Positions 6,538 through 12,573 of a stretch of 15,882 bases of DNA are shown piece after piece. How positions within the stretch are numbered: the first letter of the stretch is position 1; each line of letters opens with the position of its first letter. A model generated the notes under the pieces. It saw only the letters and a program-made list of their open reading frames with translations. It had not been told where the DNA came from and did no database searches. The stretch is from Bacillota bacterium (GTDB taxonomy: Bacteria > Bacillota > Clostridia > Peptostreptococcales > Anaerovoracaceae): assembly GCA_016283945.1 (NCBI GenBank), contig JAEENW010000174.1, forward strand, positions 1 through 15,882, in the 5' to 3' direction. A program made the position numbers and the translations under genes.

Positions 6538-7410
6538 GAAAGATACGATATAGCGGTCATAGGAACTGGTCCCGCGGGAGTCTCAGCGGCGATCACCTCC
6601 AAGGTCCGCAACAAGAGCGTCATACTCTTCGGGAGCAAAGACCTTAGCGCCAAGCTCGCCAAGGCTCACACCATACTCAACTATCCGGGCTTCCCCGAGG
6701 CTCCGGGCGCGGAGATAGGCGCTGCCTTCTCCAGGCATCTCGACGCCATGGGCATCGAGATCACCGAGGACAAGATCAACGCGGTCTACTCCATGGGCGA
6801 CTACTTCGCCCTCCAGGGCGGGGAGAACGCCATGTACGAGGCCAAGGCGGTCATCATCGCCAGCGGCGTGGTCGCGGGCAAGCCCCTGCCCGGCGAGGAG
6901 GAGCTCCTCGGCCGCGGCGTGAGCTACTGCGCCACCTGCGACGCCGCCCTCTACAGGGGTAAGAGCGCCGCGGTCTGCGGCTTCAGCCCCAAGGAGGAGC
7001 ACGAGGCGAGCTTCCTTGCCGAGATCGCCGACAAGGTGTACTATATCCCCGTATACAGGAAGGACGAGCCCGCTCCCGTTTTCAGCGAGGAGAACATCGA
7101 GGTCCTGAACGTGAAGCCTCTGGGAATAGAGAAGCGCGAGGGCCGCAAGGTCGCCCTCAGGACCGACGCGGGTGAGCTCGTCACCGACGGAGTGTTCATA
7201 CTCAGGGACAGCGTGGCGCCCGGCCAGCTGGTCCCCGGACTCGAGGTCGAGGGCGCCCACATCAAGGTCGCCAGGGACATGTCCACCAACATCGCGGGCT
7301 GCTTCGCCTGCGGGGACATCACCGGGACCCCTTACCAGTACGTCAAGGCCGCGGGCGAGGGCAATGTAGCCGCTCTCTCCGCCGTCTCCTATATCGATAA
7401 GTCGAAATAG
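6535..7410 (+). CDS. Flavin thioredoxin reductase homologue without NADPH motifs (FFTR-like)
   Basis: A 291-residue flavoprotein of the bacterial thioredoxin reductase fold (numbering from ATG 6535). FAD is bound by GTGPAG (10-15) and the C-terminal CGDITGTPYQYVKAAGEG (259-276). The redox disulfide is CATC (132-135). The part that should bind NADPH is changed. Where E. coli TrxB has GGGNTA there is CGFSPKEE (148-155), and the HRR signature is replaced by PVYRK (172-176). This is the character of the ferredoxin-dependent flavin thioredoxin reductases (FFTR) described from clostridia, which take electrons from ferredoxin without a pyridine nucleotide. The segment RNKSVILFG (25-33) also fits my memory of that group. 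It lies between gpx and trxA and presumably reduces the TrxA encoded next. The electron donor is inferred, not shown. Confidence 0.88.
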   Translation: MERYDIAVIGTGPAGVSAAITSKVRNKSVILFGSKDLSAKLAKAHTILNYPGFPEAPGAEIGAAFSRHLDAMGIEITEDKINAVYSMGDYFALQGGENAMYEAKAVIIASGVVAGKPLPGEEELLGRGVSYCATCDAALYRGKSAAVCGFSPKEEHEASFLAEIADKVYYIPVYRKDEPAPVFSEENIEVLNVKPLGIEKREGRKVALRTDAGELVTDGVFILRDSVAPGQLVPGLEVEGAHIKVARDMSTNIAGCFACGDITGTPYQYVKAAGEGNVAALSAVSYIDKSK

Positions 7411-7425
7411 AAAGGAAATACAGCC

Positions 7426-7755
7426 ATGATCAAAGAAGTTGTAAACAATGATTTCAGCGAAGTCCTCGCCGCCAGGACCGCGGTAGTGGATTTTAAGGCC
7501 GTGTGGTGCGGCCCCTGCAAGATGATGCATCCCGTGCTCGAGAAGGTCTCCGATCTCCTCGCCGACAAGGCCGAGTTCTTCGCCGCCGACATCGACGACA
7601 ACGACGAGCTCGTCGCAGAGCTCGCCGACAGCGGCGTCCTCATGATCCAGGCAGTTCCGACCCTCGCCGTGTTCAAGGACGGCAAGTGCGTCGCCAGCAC
7701 CGTGGGCTTCGTTCCCCAGCCCCAGCTCGAGGCCTGGCTTTCCGAGAATCTGTAG
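7426..7755 (+). CDS. trxA: Thioredoxin
   Basis: A 109-residue thioredoxin with the classic active site WCGPC (residues 27-31) in VVDFKAVWCGPCKMMHP and the cis-proline segment AVPTLAVFKDG. It is a cytoplasmic dithiol carrier. Placed 15 bases after the reductase gene and before ohrR, it is probably the link that passes electrons from the flavoprotein to the glutathione peroxidase. The ribosome binding site is aaaggaaa, about 9 bases upstream. The length is normal and there is no signal peptide. Confidence 0.96.
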   Translation: MIKEVVNNDFSEVLAARTAVVDFKAVWCGPCKMMHPVLEKVSDLLADKAEFFAADIDDNDELVAELADSGVLMIQAVPTLAVFKDGKCVASTVGFVPQPQLEAWLSENL

Positions 7756-7759
7756 AGAG

Positions 7760-8188
7760 ATGAGCGATTATCCGCAGCTGAAACTGAAGAACCAGCTCTG
7801 CTTCCCGCTCTACGCGGCGGCGAGGCAGGTCACCTCGGCCTACACTCCCTATCTCAAGCCTCTGGGCCTGACCTACACCCAGTACCTCGTCATGATGGTG
7901 CTCTGGGAGTGCGACGGCCTGCGCGTGAGCGACATCTGCGGGCTTCTGAGGCTCGACAGCGGCACCATCACCCCGCTGATCAAGAAGCTCAGCGCCGAGG
8001 GCCTGGCCGAGAAGAGGCACTGCGAGGACGACGAGCGCTCGGTGCGCGTCTTCCTCACGGAAAAGGGCAGGGCGCTCGAGGAGAGGGCGAGCGGGGTCCC
8101 GGGAGAGATCGCGGGCTGCGTCAGGCTCGAGCCCGGCGAGGCGGGCGAGCTCTACAGGCTGCTCTACAAGCTGCTCGGGGAGAACTGA
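7760..8188 (+). CDS. ohrR: OhrR-type peroxide-sensing MarR family repressor
   Basis: A 142-residue MarR-family protein that closely follows B. subtilis OhrR, including LKNQLCFPLYAAARQV, LTYTQYLVMMVLWE, LDSGTITPLIKKL and DERSVRVFLTEKG. The sensing Cys15 of B. subtilis OhrR corresponds to Cys14, and its partners Tyr29 and Tyr40 correspond to Tyr28 and Tyr39. Four more Cys are present (51, 60, 88, 120). Cys120 lies near the place of the second Cys of two-Cys OhrR proteins such as that of Xanthomonas, so a disulfide mechanism is possible. The ATG follows the trxA stop after 4 bases with only a weak purine-rich site, so translation is probably coupled. The protein likely represses its own operon through the inverted repeat at 5863-5895. 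No ohr gene is present. Confidence 0.93.
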   Translation: MSDYPQLKLKNQLCFPLYAAARQVTSAYTPYLKPLGLTYTQYLVMMVLWECDGLRVSDICGLLRLDSGTITPLIKKLSAEGLAEKRHCEDDERSVRVFLTEKGRALEERASGVPGEIAGCVRLEPGEAGELYRLLYKLLGEN

Positions 8189-8229
8189 GGCTCCGCAGCG
8201 AAGCTGATAAGCTATAATGAAACGGCAAG

Positions 8230-8261
8230 GCCGCGTCCCGTATGGGGCGCGGCTTTCTTTT
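8230..8261 (+). terminator. Intrinsic terminator of the redox operon
   Basis: GCCGCGTCCC (8230-8239) pairs with GGGGCGCGGC (8244-8253) with one T-G pair, has a GTAT loop and is followed by TTTCTTTTGC. It lies about 40 bases after the ohrR stop. A TATAAT at 8213-8218 between them has no -35 partner. Confidence 0.85.
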
Positions 8262-8297
8262 GCTTGGAAACACCGCGCTGCGGCGCGGCTTCGCTGT

Positions 8298-8327
8298 AAA
8301 AAAGACCCCGCTGAAGCGGGATCTTTT
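8298..8327 (-). terminator. Terminator of the MinD-like gene, bidirectional in form
   Basis: A short stem-loop, CCCGC (8307-8311) with GCGGG (8316-8320), is extended by A-rich/T-rich pairs on both sides after one mismatch. Read on the minus strand it ends in TCTTTTTT just after the stop of the gene at 8347-9063. Read on the plus strand it has TCTTTT, so it may also stop read-through from ohrR. A further perfect stem (CCGCGC/GCGCGG, 8273-8288) lies beside it. Confidence 0.75.
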
Positions 8328-8346
8328 GCTGTATTTAAGCTGTGTC

Positions 8347-9063
8347 TCAGCCCATGAGCCTCGCGGCTATGCCCTCGAAGTTCCTGGCTATATAGGAGTC
8401 CCTCGCGGAGACCACGGGGCGTCCGGCGTTGTTTCCGATGTCGATGTTCTCGTCCTCGGGGATTATGCCGATCAGAGGCACGGTGACGGCCTTTTCGATG
8501 TCCTCAACGCGCGGGAGCGAGGGATCTGTGCTGCCTGCCCTGACGCGGTTGATGACGTGGAAGCGCTTCGCTAGCCCCTGGCCTTCGAGCCTCTTGCTCA
8601 CGGTCTCGGCGTTTCTGATCGAGGAGAAATTCGGAGTCACGATGAGGACTCCCGCGTCCGCGCAGGAAGCGAGGTCGCGGATGAGCTCGCCTATGCCCGT
8701 GGGCGCATCGATTATCACCGCGTCGTAGAGGTCTCTGAGCTCGGAGAGGAGCCCTGAGACGTGCTGCCTGCTGAGGCCCTTGATGTCCCTTATCTGCGGG
8801 CAGGAGAGCAGGTGGAGCTTGTCCAGCTCGCCGTCGGTCACGACGGCCTTGCGCAGCTTGCAGGTGCCGGCGAGGTAATCGCCGAAATCAAAGAGCACGC
8901 GGTCCTGCAGGCCGAGGTAGAGGTCGAGGTTTCTGAGGCCTATATTGAAATCGACGAGCAGGGTGTCGAGGCCCGCCGCGGCCAGCGTGTAGCCGAGGTT
9001 CACGGCGAAGGTGCTCTTGCCGCAGCCTCCCTTTCCCGATGCCGTTAAGATGATCTTTCCCAT
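8347..9063 (-). CDS. MinD/ParA-type P-loop ATPase, no membrane-targeting tail
   Basis: A 238-residue ATPase of the MinD/ParA/FlhG group. It has the deviant Walker A KGGCGKST (11-18, with the signature Lys11), Walker A' VDFNIGLRNLDLYLGL (37-52, typical of MinD) and switch II DAPTGIG (119-125). True MinD proteins are about 260-270 residues and end in a basic amphipathic helix that binds the membrane. This one stops at NFEGIAARLMG and lacks such a helix. No minC, minE, parB or flagellar gene is nearby. It is transcribed alone, with GGAGAT shortly before the ATG, and is bounded by a terminator on one side and the divergent maf promoter on the other. Its positioning target is therefore unknown. 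Division, plasmid-like or flagellar roles cannot be distinguished from sequence. Confidence 0.88.
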   Translation of the reverse strand: MGKIILTASGKGGCGKSTFAVNLGYTLAAAGLDTLLVDFNIGLRNLDLYLGLQDRVLFDFGDYLAGTCKLRKAVVTDGELDKLHLLSCPQIRDIKGLSRQHVSGLLSELRDLYDAVIIDAPTGIGELIRDLASCADAGVLIVTPNFSSIRNAETVSKRLEGQGLAKRFHVINRVRAGSTDPSLPRVEDIEKAVTVPLIGIIPEDENIDIGNNAGRPVVSARDSYIARNFEGIAARLMG

Positions 9064-9186
9064 GATGATCTCCTGAGCGAATAGTTAATAGTTATTTTAG
9101 CACTTCCGGCGGCGCCGGTGAAACACAAAAAATCCGATAATGCTATGCGGAAAACGTAGCCGGCCTATCGCTTATTTATAAAGGGG

Positions 9187-9204
9187 AAGTCCCGTACGGG
9201 ACTT
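9187..9204 (+). promoter_or_regulatory. Perfect 18-bp palindrome at the maf-radC promoter
   Basis: AAGTCCCGTACGGGACTT is fully self-complementary and its last two bases are part of the -35 hexamer TTGAAT (9203-9208). It has no T-tract after it, so it is not a terminator. The position suggests an operator for a dimeric regulator acting on maf-radC, and perhaps on the divergent MinD-like gene. Confidence 0.6.
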
Positions 9205-9231
9205 GAATATGGTAAAAAATGGTATTATAAT
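9203..9231 (+). promoter_or_regulatory. maf: Promoter of maf-radC
   Basis: TTGAAT (9203-9208), a 17-base spacer and TATAAT (9226-9231). The start of transcription would lie near 9238, only a few bases before the ribosome binding site AAAGGAG (9242-9248). The leader is therefore very short. Confidence 0.8.
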
Positions 9232-9254
9232 ATCTCCATGCAAAGGAGAAAGCC

Positions 9255-9980
9255 ATGAAGATAAACGAACTGCCGGTCATACTCGCTTCCGGATCGCCCA
9301 GGAGGGCGGACATGCTGCGGGCTGAGGGAGCCCGCTTCGCGGTGCTGAGGCCCGGCTGCGATGAGGATATAGTTACGGCTCTGGATCCCGAGGAGACCGT
9401 GCTCGCGCTCGCTTTCAGAAAGAACGTCGCGGCGAAGGAGCTGCTCGCAGAGCTTGACGCCCGCGCGCGGGCGGGGGAAGAGCTCAGCGCCGAAGAGGCG
9501 GAGGCACTCGCGCTCAGCCGCGGGGATCATCTGCTGATATCGGGAGATACCGTGGTCTACAAGGACGGTGAGATCATAGGCAAGCCCGCGGACGCGGACG
9601 ATGCCTTCAGGATGCTGCAGTCGCTCAGGGCGGACGTCAACACCGTCTACAGCGGAGCCTGCGTGGCTCTTCCGGACGGGCGGAAGCTCCTCGTGAGCGC
9701 CCGCACCGACGTCTTCTTCGGGGACTACAGCGACGGCGAGATCCGCGCCTACGTTGAGAGCGGAGAGCCCATGGACAAGGCCGGGGGATACGCCATACAG
9801 GGCGCCTTCGGAAAGCATATAGACAGGATCGACGGTCCCCTCGACAACGTGATCGGCTTCCCCATGGAGGCCGTGAAGGAGAGGCTCGCGGGGACGGAGT
9901 ACGCCGGAGGCGCGTCCGGCGCGTCAAAGGCTCCGGCAGCCGGCACGTCCCCCGCGGACAGACCGGGAGGCATCCGGTGA
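9255..9980 (+). CDS. maf: Maf family nucleotide pyrophosphatase
   Basis: Maf proteins hydrolyse non-canonical or canonical nucleoside triphosphates to monophosphates and are linked to septum control. The 241-residue protein shows LASGSPRR (10-17), the catalytic-type Asp98 in SGDTVV (96-101), GKPAD (109-113) and GEPMDKAGGYAIQG (170-183). Two parts are longer than in the usual protein of about 190-200 residues. One is an acidic, Ala/Glu-rich insertion at about 65-90 before the DTVV motif; the other is an Ala/Gly/Pro-rich tail from about 215 that looks disordered. The stop TGA overlaps the GTG start of radC (GTGA), so the two are translated together. maf next to radC is a common arrangement in Firmicutes, but the mreBCD genes that often follow are absent here. 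Confidence 0.93.
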   Translation: MKINELPVILASGSPRRADMLRAEGARFAVLRPGCDEDIVTALDPEETVLALAFRKNVAAKELLAELDARARAGEELSAEEAEALALSRGDHLLISGDTVVYKDGEIIGKPADADDAFRMLQSLRADVNTVYSGACVALPDGRKLLVSARTDVFFGDYSDGEIRAYVESGEPMDKAGGYAIQGAFGKHIDRIDGPLDNVIGFPMEAVKERLAGTEYAGGASGASKAPAAGTSPADRPGGIR

Positions 9981-10675
9981 ATGCCGGGATCAAGGGGCTT
10001 CCGGGCGGCGACCGTCCCAGAGAGAAGCTCTTTTCGCGCGGGGTTAGAGAGCTCAGCAACGCCGAGCTGCTCGCCGTCATACTCGGCTCCGGGACCAGGG
10101 GCGAATCGTCCCTGAGGCTCGCCGACAGGGTGCTCTCGCTCGAGCCCTCGGGGCTGGGCGAGTTCGCGCGCTATCAGCCCGAGGAGTTCATGAAGATCCC
10201 CGGGATCAAGGAGGCTAAGGCCTCGTCCATATCGGCCGCCATAGAGTTCGGCAGGCGGGTCGCGGCGGGCGAGGGAGGGCCGAGGCCACTCGTGGACAGC
10301 CCCTCCAAGGCGGCAGCGCTCTTCATGAACGAGATGAAGGACCTCAGGCGCGAGGAGCTCAGGGTGCTCATGCTCAACGTCAAGAGCGAGCTGATCTGCT
10401 GCGACACCGTCTCGGTAGGCAGCCTGAACTCGAGCATCTCCCATCCCAGAGAGGTCTTCGCGAAGGCGGTCAGGAAGGGCGCCTACTCGGTCATACTCAT
10501 GCACAACCATCCGAGCGGGGATCCCGATCCCAGCGCCTCGGATCTCGATACCACGCGCCAGCTGGAGGCGGCGGGAGCGCTGCTGGGCATACGCGTCGTG
10601 GATCACATAGTCATCGGGGACGGCTCCTACGTCAGCTTCAGGGAGCGCGGCCTCATGCTCAAAAAAGAAGCGTAG
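9977..10675 (+). CDS. radC: RadC family protein (JAMM/MPN+ domain)
   Basis: A 232-residue RadC homologue. The N-terminal half contains a helix-hairpin-helix-like segment (IPGIKEAKASSISAAIEFGRR, about 74-94). The C-terminal JAMM domain has the metal-binding HNHPSGDPDPS (His176, His178) and Asp189. Despite the historic DNA repair name, its cellular function is not established. The start is GTG, overlapping the maf stop by GTGA, with GGGAGG 6 bases upstream. A strong terminator follows within about 60-95 bases. Confidence 0.95.
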   Translation: MNAGIKGLPGGDRPREKLFSRGVRELSNAELLAVILGSGTRGESSLRLADRVLSLEPSGLGEFARYQPEEFMKIPGIKEAKASSISAAIEFGRRVAAGEGGPRPLVDSPSKAAALFMNEMKDLRREELRVLMLNVKSELICCDTVSVGSLNSSISHPREVFAKAVRKGAYSVILMHNHPSGDPDPSASDLDTTRQLEAAGALLGIRVVDHIVIGDGSYVSFRERGLMLKKEA

Positions 10676-10727
10676 CGCAGGAGGACGCGGGACGGATATA
10701 TCTCCCGCGGCGGCCCGGCGCGGGCAG

Positions 10728-10770
10728 GCGGCACGGGGCGGGTAAGGCACCGCTCCGGGAGCCGCTTTTT
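10728..10770 (+). terminator. Terminator of maf-radC
   Basis: The outer stem is GCGGC (10728-10732) with GCCGC (10761-10765). The inner stem is GGGGCGG (10735-10741) with CCGCTCC (10750-10756, one G-T pair). TTTTT follows at 10766-10770. Another hairpin, CGCGGGA (10686-10692) with TCCCGCG (10703-10709), precedes it. Confidence 0.75.
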
Positions 10771-10773
10771 ATG

Positions 10774-10823
10774 TTGACATTGACGCCTATTATATTGTAA
10801 AATTTATCGGTTAATTTTATAAT
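10774..10823 (+). promoter_or_regulatory. rny: Tandem promoter elements upstream of RNase Y
   Basis: TTGACA (10774-10779) pairs with TAAAAT (10798-10803) at 18 bases. A second set, TTGTAA (10795-10800) and TATAAT (10818-10823), is spaced by 17 bases. A third TATAAT at 10844-10849 lacks a clear -35. The stretch 10771-10875 is strikingly AT-rich. A small stem (CGGCC/GGCCG, 10884-10898) lies in the leader before the perfect ribosome binding site AAGGAGGTG (10908-10916). Confidence 0.65.
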
Positions 10824-10921
10824 TTTCAAAATGCAAAGGCATTTATAATATATAAACGGCTTTGAATATGAAAATTTGCTTACCGGCCTGAACGGCCGTT
10901 TCACCGCAAGGAGGTGCGAAA

Positions 10922-12466
10922 ATGATACCGGGCATCATCGCCGCGGTCATCGCTCTCGTAACTCTGCTCATCGGAATACTCGGAGGCTACATCCTCCGGA
11001 AGAACCAGGCTGAGAAGATGATAGGCAGCGCCGAGACCCAGGCGCGCAACCTCATCCTCGACGCCGAGAACCGCTCGGAACAGATCAGAAAGGAGACTCT
11101 GGCCGACGCCAGACACGAAGCCCACCAGATCAAGAACGAGGCGGAGAAGGATATCCGCGAACGCAGGGACGAGATCAAAAAGACCGAAAACAGACTCATC
11201 CAGAAGGAAAACTCTCTCGACAAGAAGACCGAGAACATCGAGAGGAAAGAGGAGCAGATAACCAAGAAGCTCCAGAGCATCGAGAAGAAGGAGCAGGAGC
11301 TCGAGAACTTCCATCAGCAGCAGATAGAGGAGCTTGAGAAGATCTCCGGCTTCACCGCCGAGGAGGCCAAGCAGATGCTGCTCGACAGCCTCGAGCAGGA
11401 CGTCCGCCACGAGGCCTCGATGATGATCAAGGACATTGAGTCGAAGGCCAGGGAGGAAGCCGACAGGCAGGCCAAGGAGATAATCACCGGCGCCATCCAG
11501 CGCTGCGCCGCCGACCACGTCGCGGAGACCACCGTCTCCGTCGTTCCTCTTCCCAGCGATGAGATGAAGGGCAGGATCATCGGCCGCGAGGGCCGCAACA
11601 TCCGCGCCATAGAGCAGGCCACGGGCGTCGACCTCATCATCGACGACACCCCCGAGGCCGTCATACTCTCCGGCTTCGATCCCGTCAGGAGAGAGATCGC
11701 GAGGCTCGCGCTCGAGAAGCTCATCGTCGACGGCAGGATACATCCCGCCCGCATCGAGGAGATGGTCGAGAAGTCCCGCAAGGAAGTCAACACCATAATC
11801 AAGAACGAGGGCGAATCCGCCACCTTCGAGCTGGGCATCCACAACCTGCATCCCGAGCTGGTCAAGCTGCTCGGAAGGCTCAGGTACCGCACCAGCTACG
11901 GGCAGAACGTGCTCAAGCACTCCATGGAGGTCGCTCATCTGGCGGGCCTCATGGCCGGTGAGCTCGGCTTCGACGTCAAGCTCGCGCAGAGAGCCGGACT
12001 GCTCCACGATATCGGCAAGGCCCTCGACCACGAGATCCAGGGTACTCACGTCGATATCGGTATCGACGTGCTGAAGAAGTACAAGGAGAGCCAGGCTGTC
12101 ATCGACGCCATGGCCGCCCATCACGGCGACTACGAGGCCAAGAGCCCTGAAGCGGTGCTCATCGCCGCGGCCGACGCGCTCAGCGCGGCCCGTCCGGGCG
12201 CCCGCAGGGAGACCCTCGACACCTACATCAAGCGCCTCCAGAAGCTCGAGGAGATCGCGAACACGACTCCCGGCGTCGAGACCTCCTACGCCATCCAGGC
12301 GGGAAGAGAGATCCGCATCATCGCCAAGCCCGACCAGGTCTCCGACGACTCGATCGAGCTGCTCGCGAGAGAGATCGCCCAGAAGATCGAGAGCGAGCTC
12401 GAGTACCCCGGCCAGATCAAGGTCAACGTCATCCGCGAGATCCGCGCCGTGGATTACGCGAAGTAG
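10922..12466 (+). CDS. rny: Ribonuclease Y
   Basis: RNase Y is the membrane-bound endoribonuclease that starts decay of many mRNAs in Firmicutes. The 514-residue protein has the full standard layout. A single N-terminal transmembrane helix spans about 4-25 (IIAAVIALVTLLIGILGGYI). A long charged coiled coil follows to about residue 185, rich in Glu, Lys, Gln and Arg. A KH domain starts at about 205 and has GRIIGREGRN (217-226). The HD domain has His333 and the pair His362-Asp363 (HDIGK), then AHHGDYEAKSP. The protein ends in the conserved C-terminal part with VIREIRAVDYAK. It has its own AT-rich promoter region and a near-perfect Shine-Dalgarno. The following cysteine desulfurase is separated by two hairpins. 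Confidence 0.98.
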   Translation: MIPGIIAAVIALVTLLIGILGGYILRKNQAEKMIGSAETQARNLILDAENRSEQIRKETLADARHEAHQIKNEAEKDIRERRDEIKKTENRLIQKENSLDKKTENIERKEEQITKKLQSIEKKEQELENFHQQQIEELEKISGFTAEEAKQMLLDSLEQDVRHEASMMIKDIESKAREEADRQAKEIITGAIQRCAADHVAETTVSVVPLPSDEMKGRIIGREGRNIRAIEQATGVDLIIDDTPEAVILSGFDPVRREIARLALEKLIVDGRIHPARIEEMVEKSRKEVNTIIKNEGESATFELGIHNLHPELVKLLGRLRYRTSYGQNVLKHSMEVAHLAGLMAGELGFDVKLAQRAGLLHDIGKALDHEIQGTHVDIGIDVLKKYKESQAVIDAMAAHHGDYEAKSPEAVLIAAADALSAARPGARRETLDTYIKRLQKLEEIANTTPGVETSYAIQAGREIRIIAKPDQVSDDSIELLAREIAQKIESELEYPGQIKVNVIREIRAVDYAK

Positions 12467-12496
12467 CGGAAAGCGCAAAACAGTTACAGTCAAAAG

Positions 12497-12525
12497 GATC
12501 GGCCTGCAGCTAATGCAGGCCGATC
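12497..12525. other. Perfect 12-bp stem-loop after rny
   Basis: GATCGGCCTGCA (12497-12508), loop GCTAA, TGCAGGCCGATC (12514-12525). No T-tract follows on the plus strand; on the minus strand CCTTTTG follows. It could be the 3' end stabiliser of rny mRNA, a U-poor terminator, or part of the leader of the next gene. Confidence 0.65.
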
Positions 12526-12535
12526 TCGGCGCATG

Positions 12536-12558
12536 GGAGAGCCGGACTGAGGCTCTCC
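12536..12558. other. Second perfect stem-loop directly before the cysteine desulfurase start
   Basis: GGAGAGCC (12536-12543), loop GGACTGA, GGCTCTCC (12551-12558). It ends 6 bases before the Shine-Dalgarno AGGAG (12565-12569). Its closeness to the start site suggests an effect on translation or mRNA stability. Confidence 0.6.
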
Positions 12559-12573
12559 GGCGAAAGGAGCTCC

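Noticed and set aside
8213..8261. TATAAT followed by a terminator, possibly a very small RNA gene
   Set aside because: There is no -35 element or TG extension, and only a few bases lie between the expected start and the hairpin; it is more simply the 3' end of the redox operon.
8242..8574. A plus-strand ORF starting inside the terminator after ohrR
   Set aside because: It starts in the hairpin loop, runs through a second terminator and is mostly opposite the MinD-like gene.
9064..9120. A promoter for the MinD-like gene on the minus strand
   Set aside because: Only weak elements were found (TTTCAC and TAAAAT on the reverse strand), not enough to annotate, although one must exist nearby.
9749..10750. 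A 333-codon minus-strand open frame opposite maf-radC
   Set aside because: It lies opposite two recognised genes, has no ribosome binding site, and has a composition typical of an antisense shadow.
10901..12493. A 530-codon minus-strand open frame opposite rny
   Set aside because: It is a shadow of the repetitive coiled-coil and KH/HD coding sequence; the product is Leu/Val/Asp-rich without motifs, and the plus-strand gene is certain.
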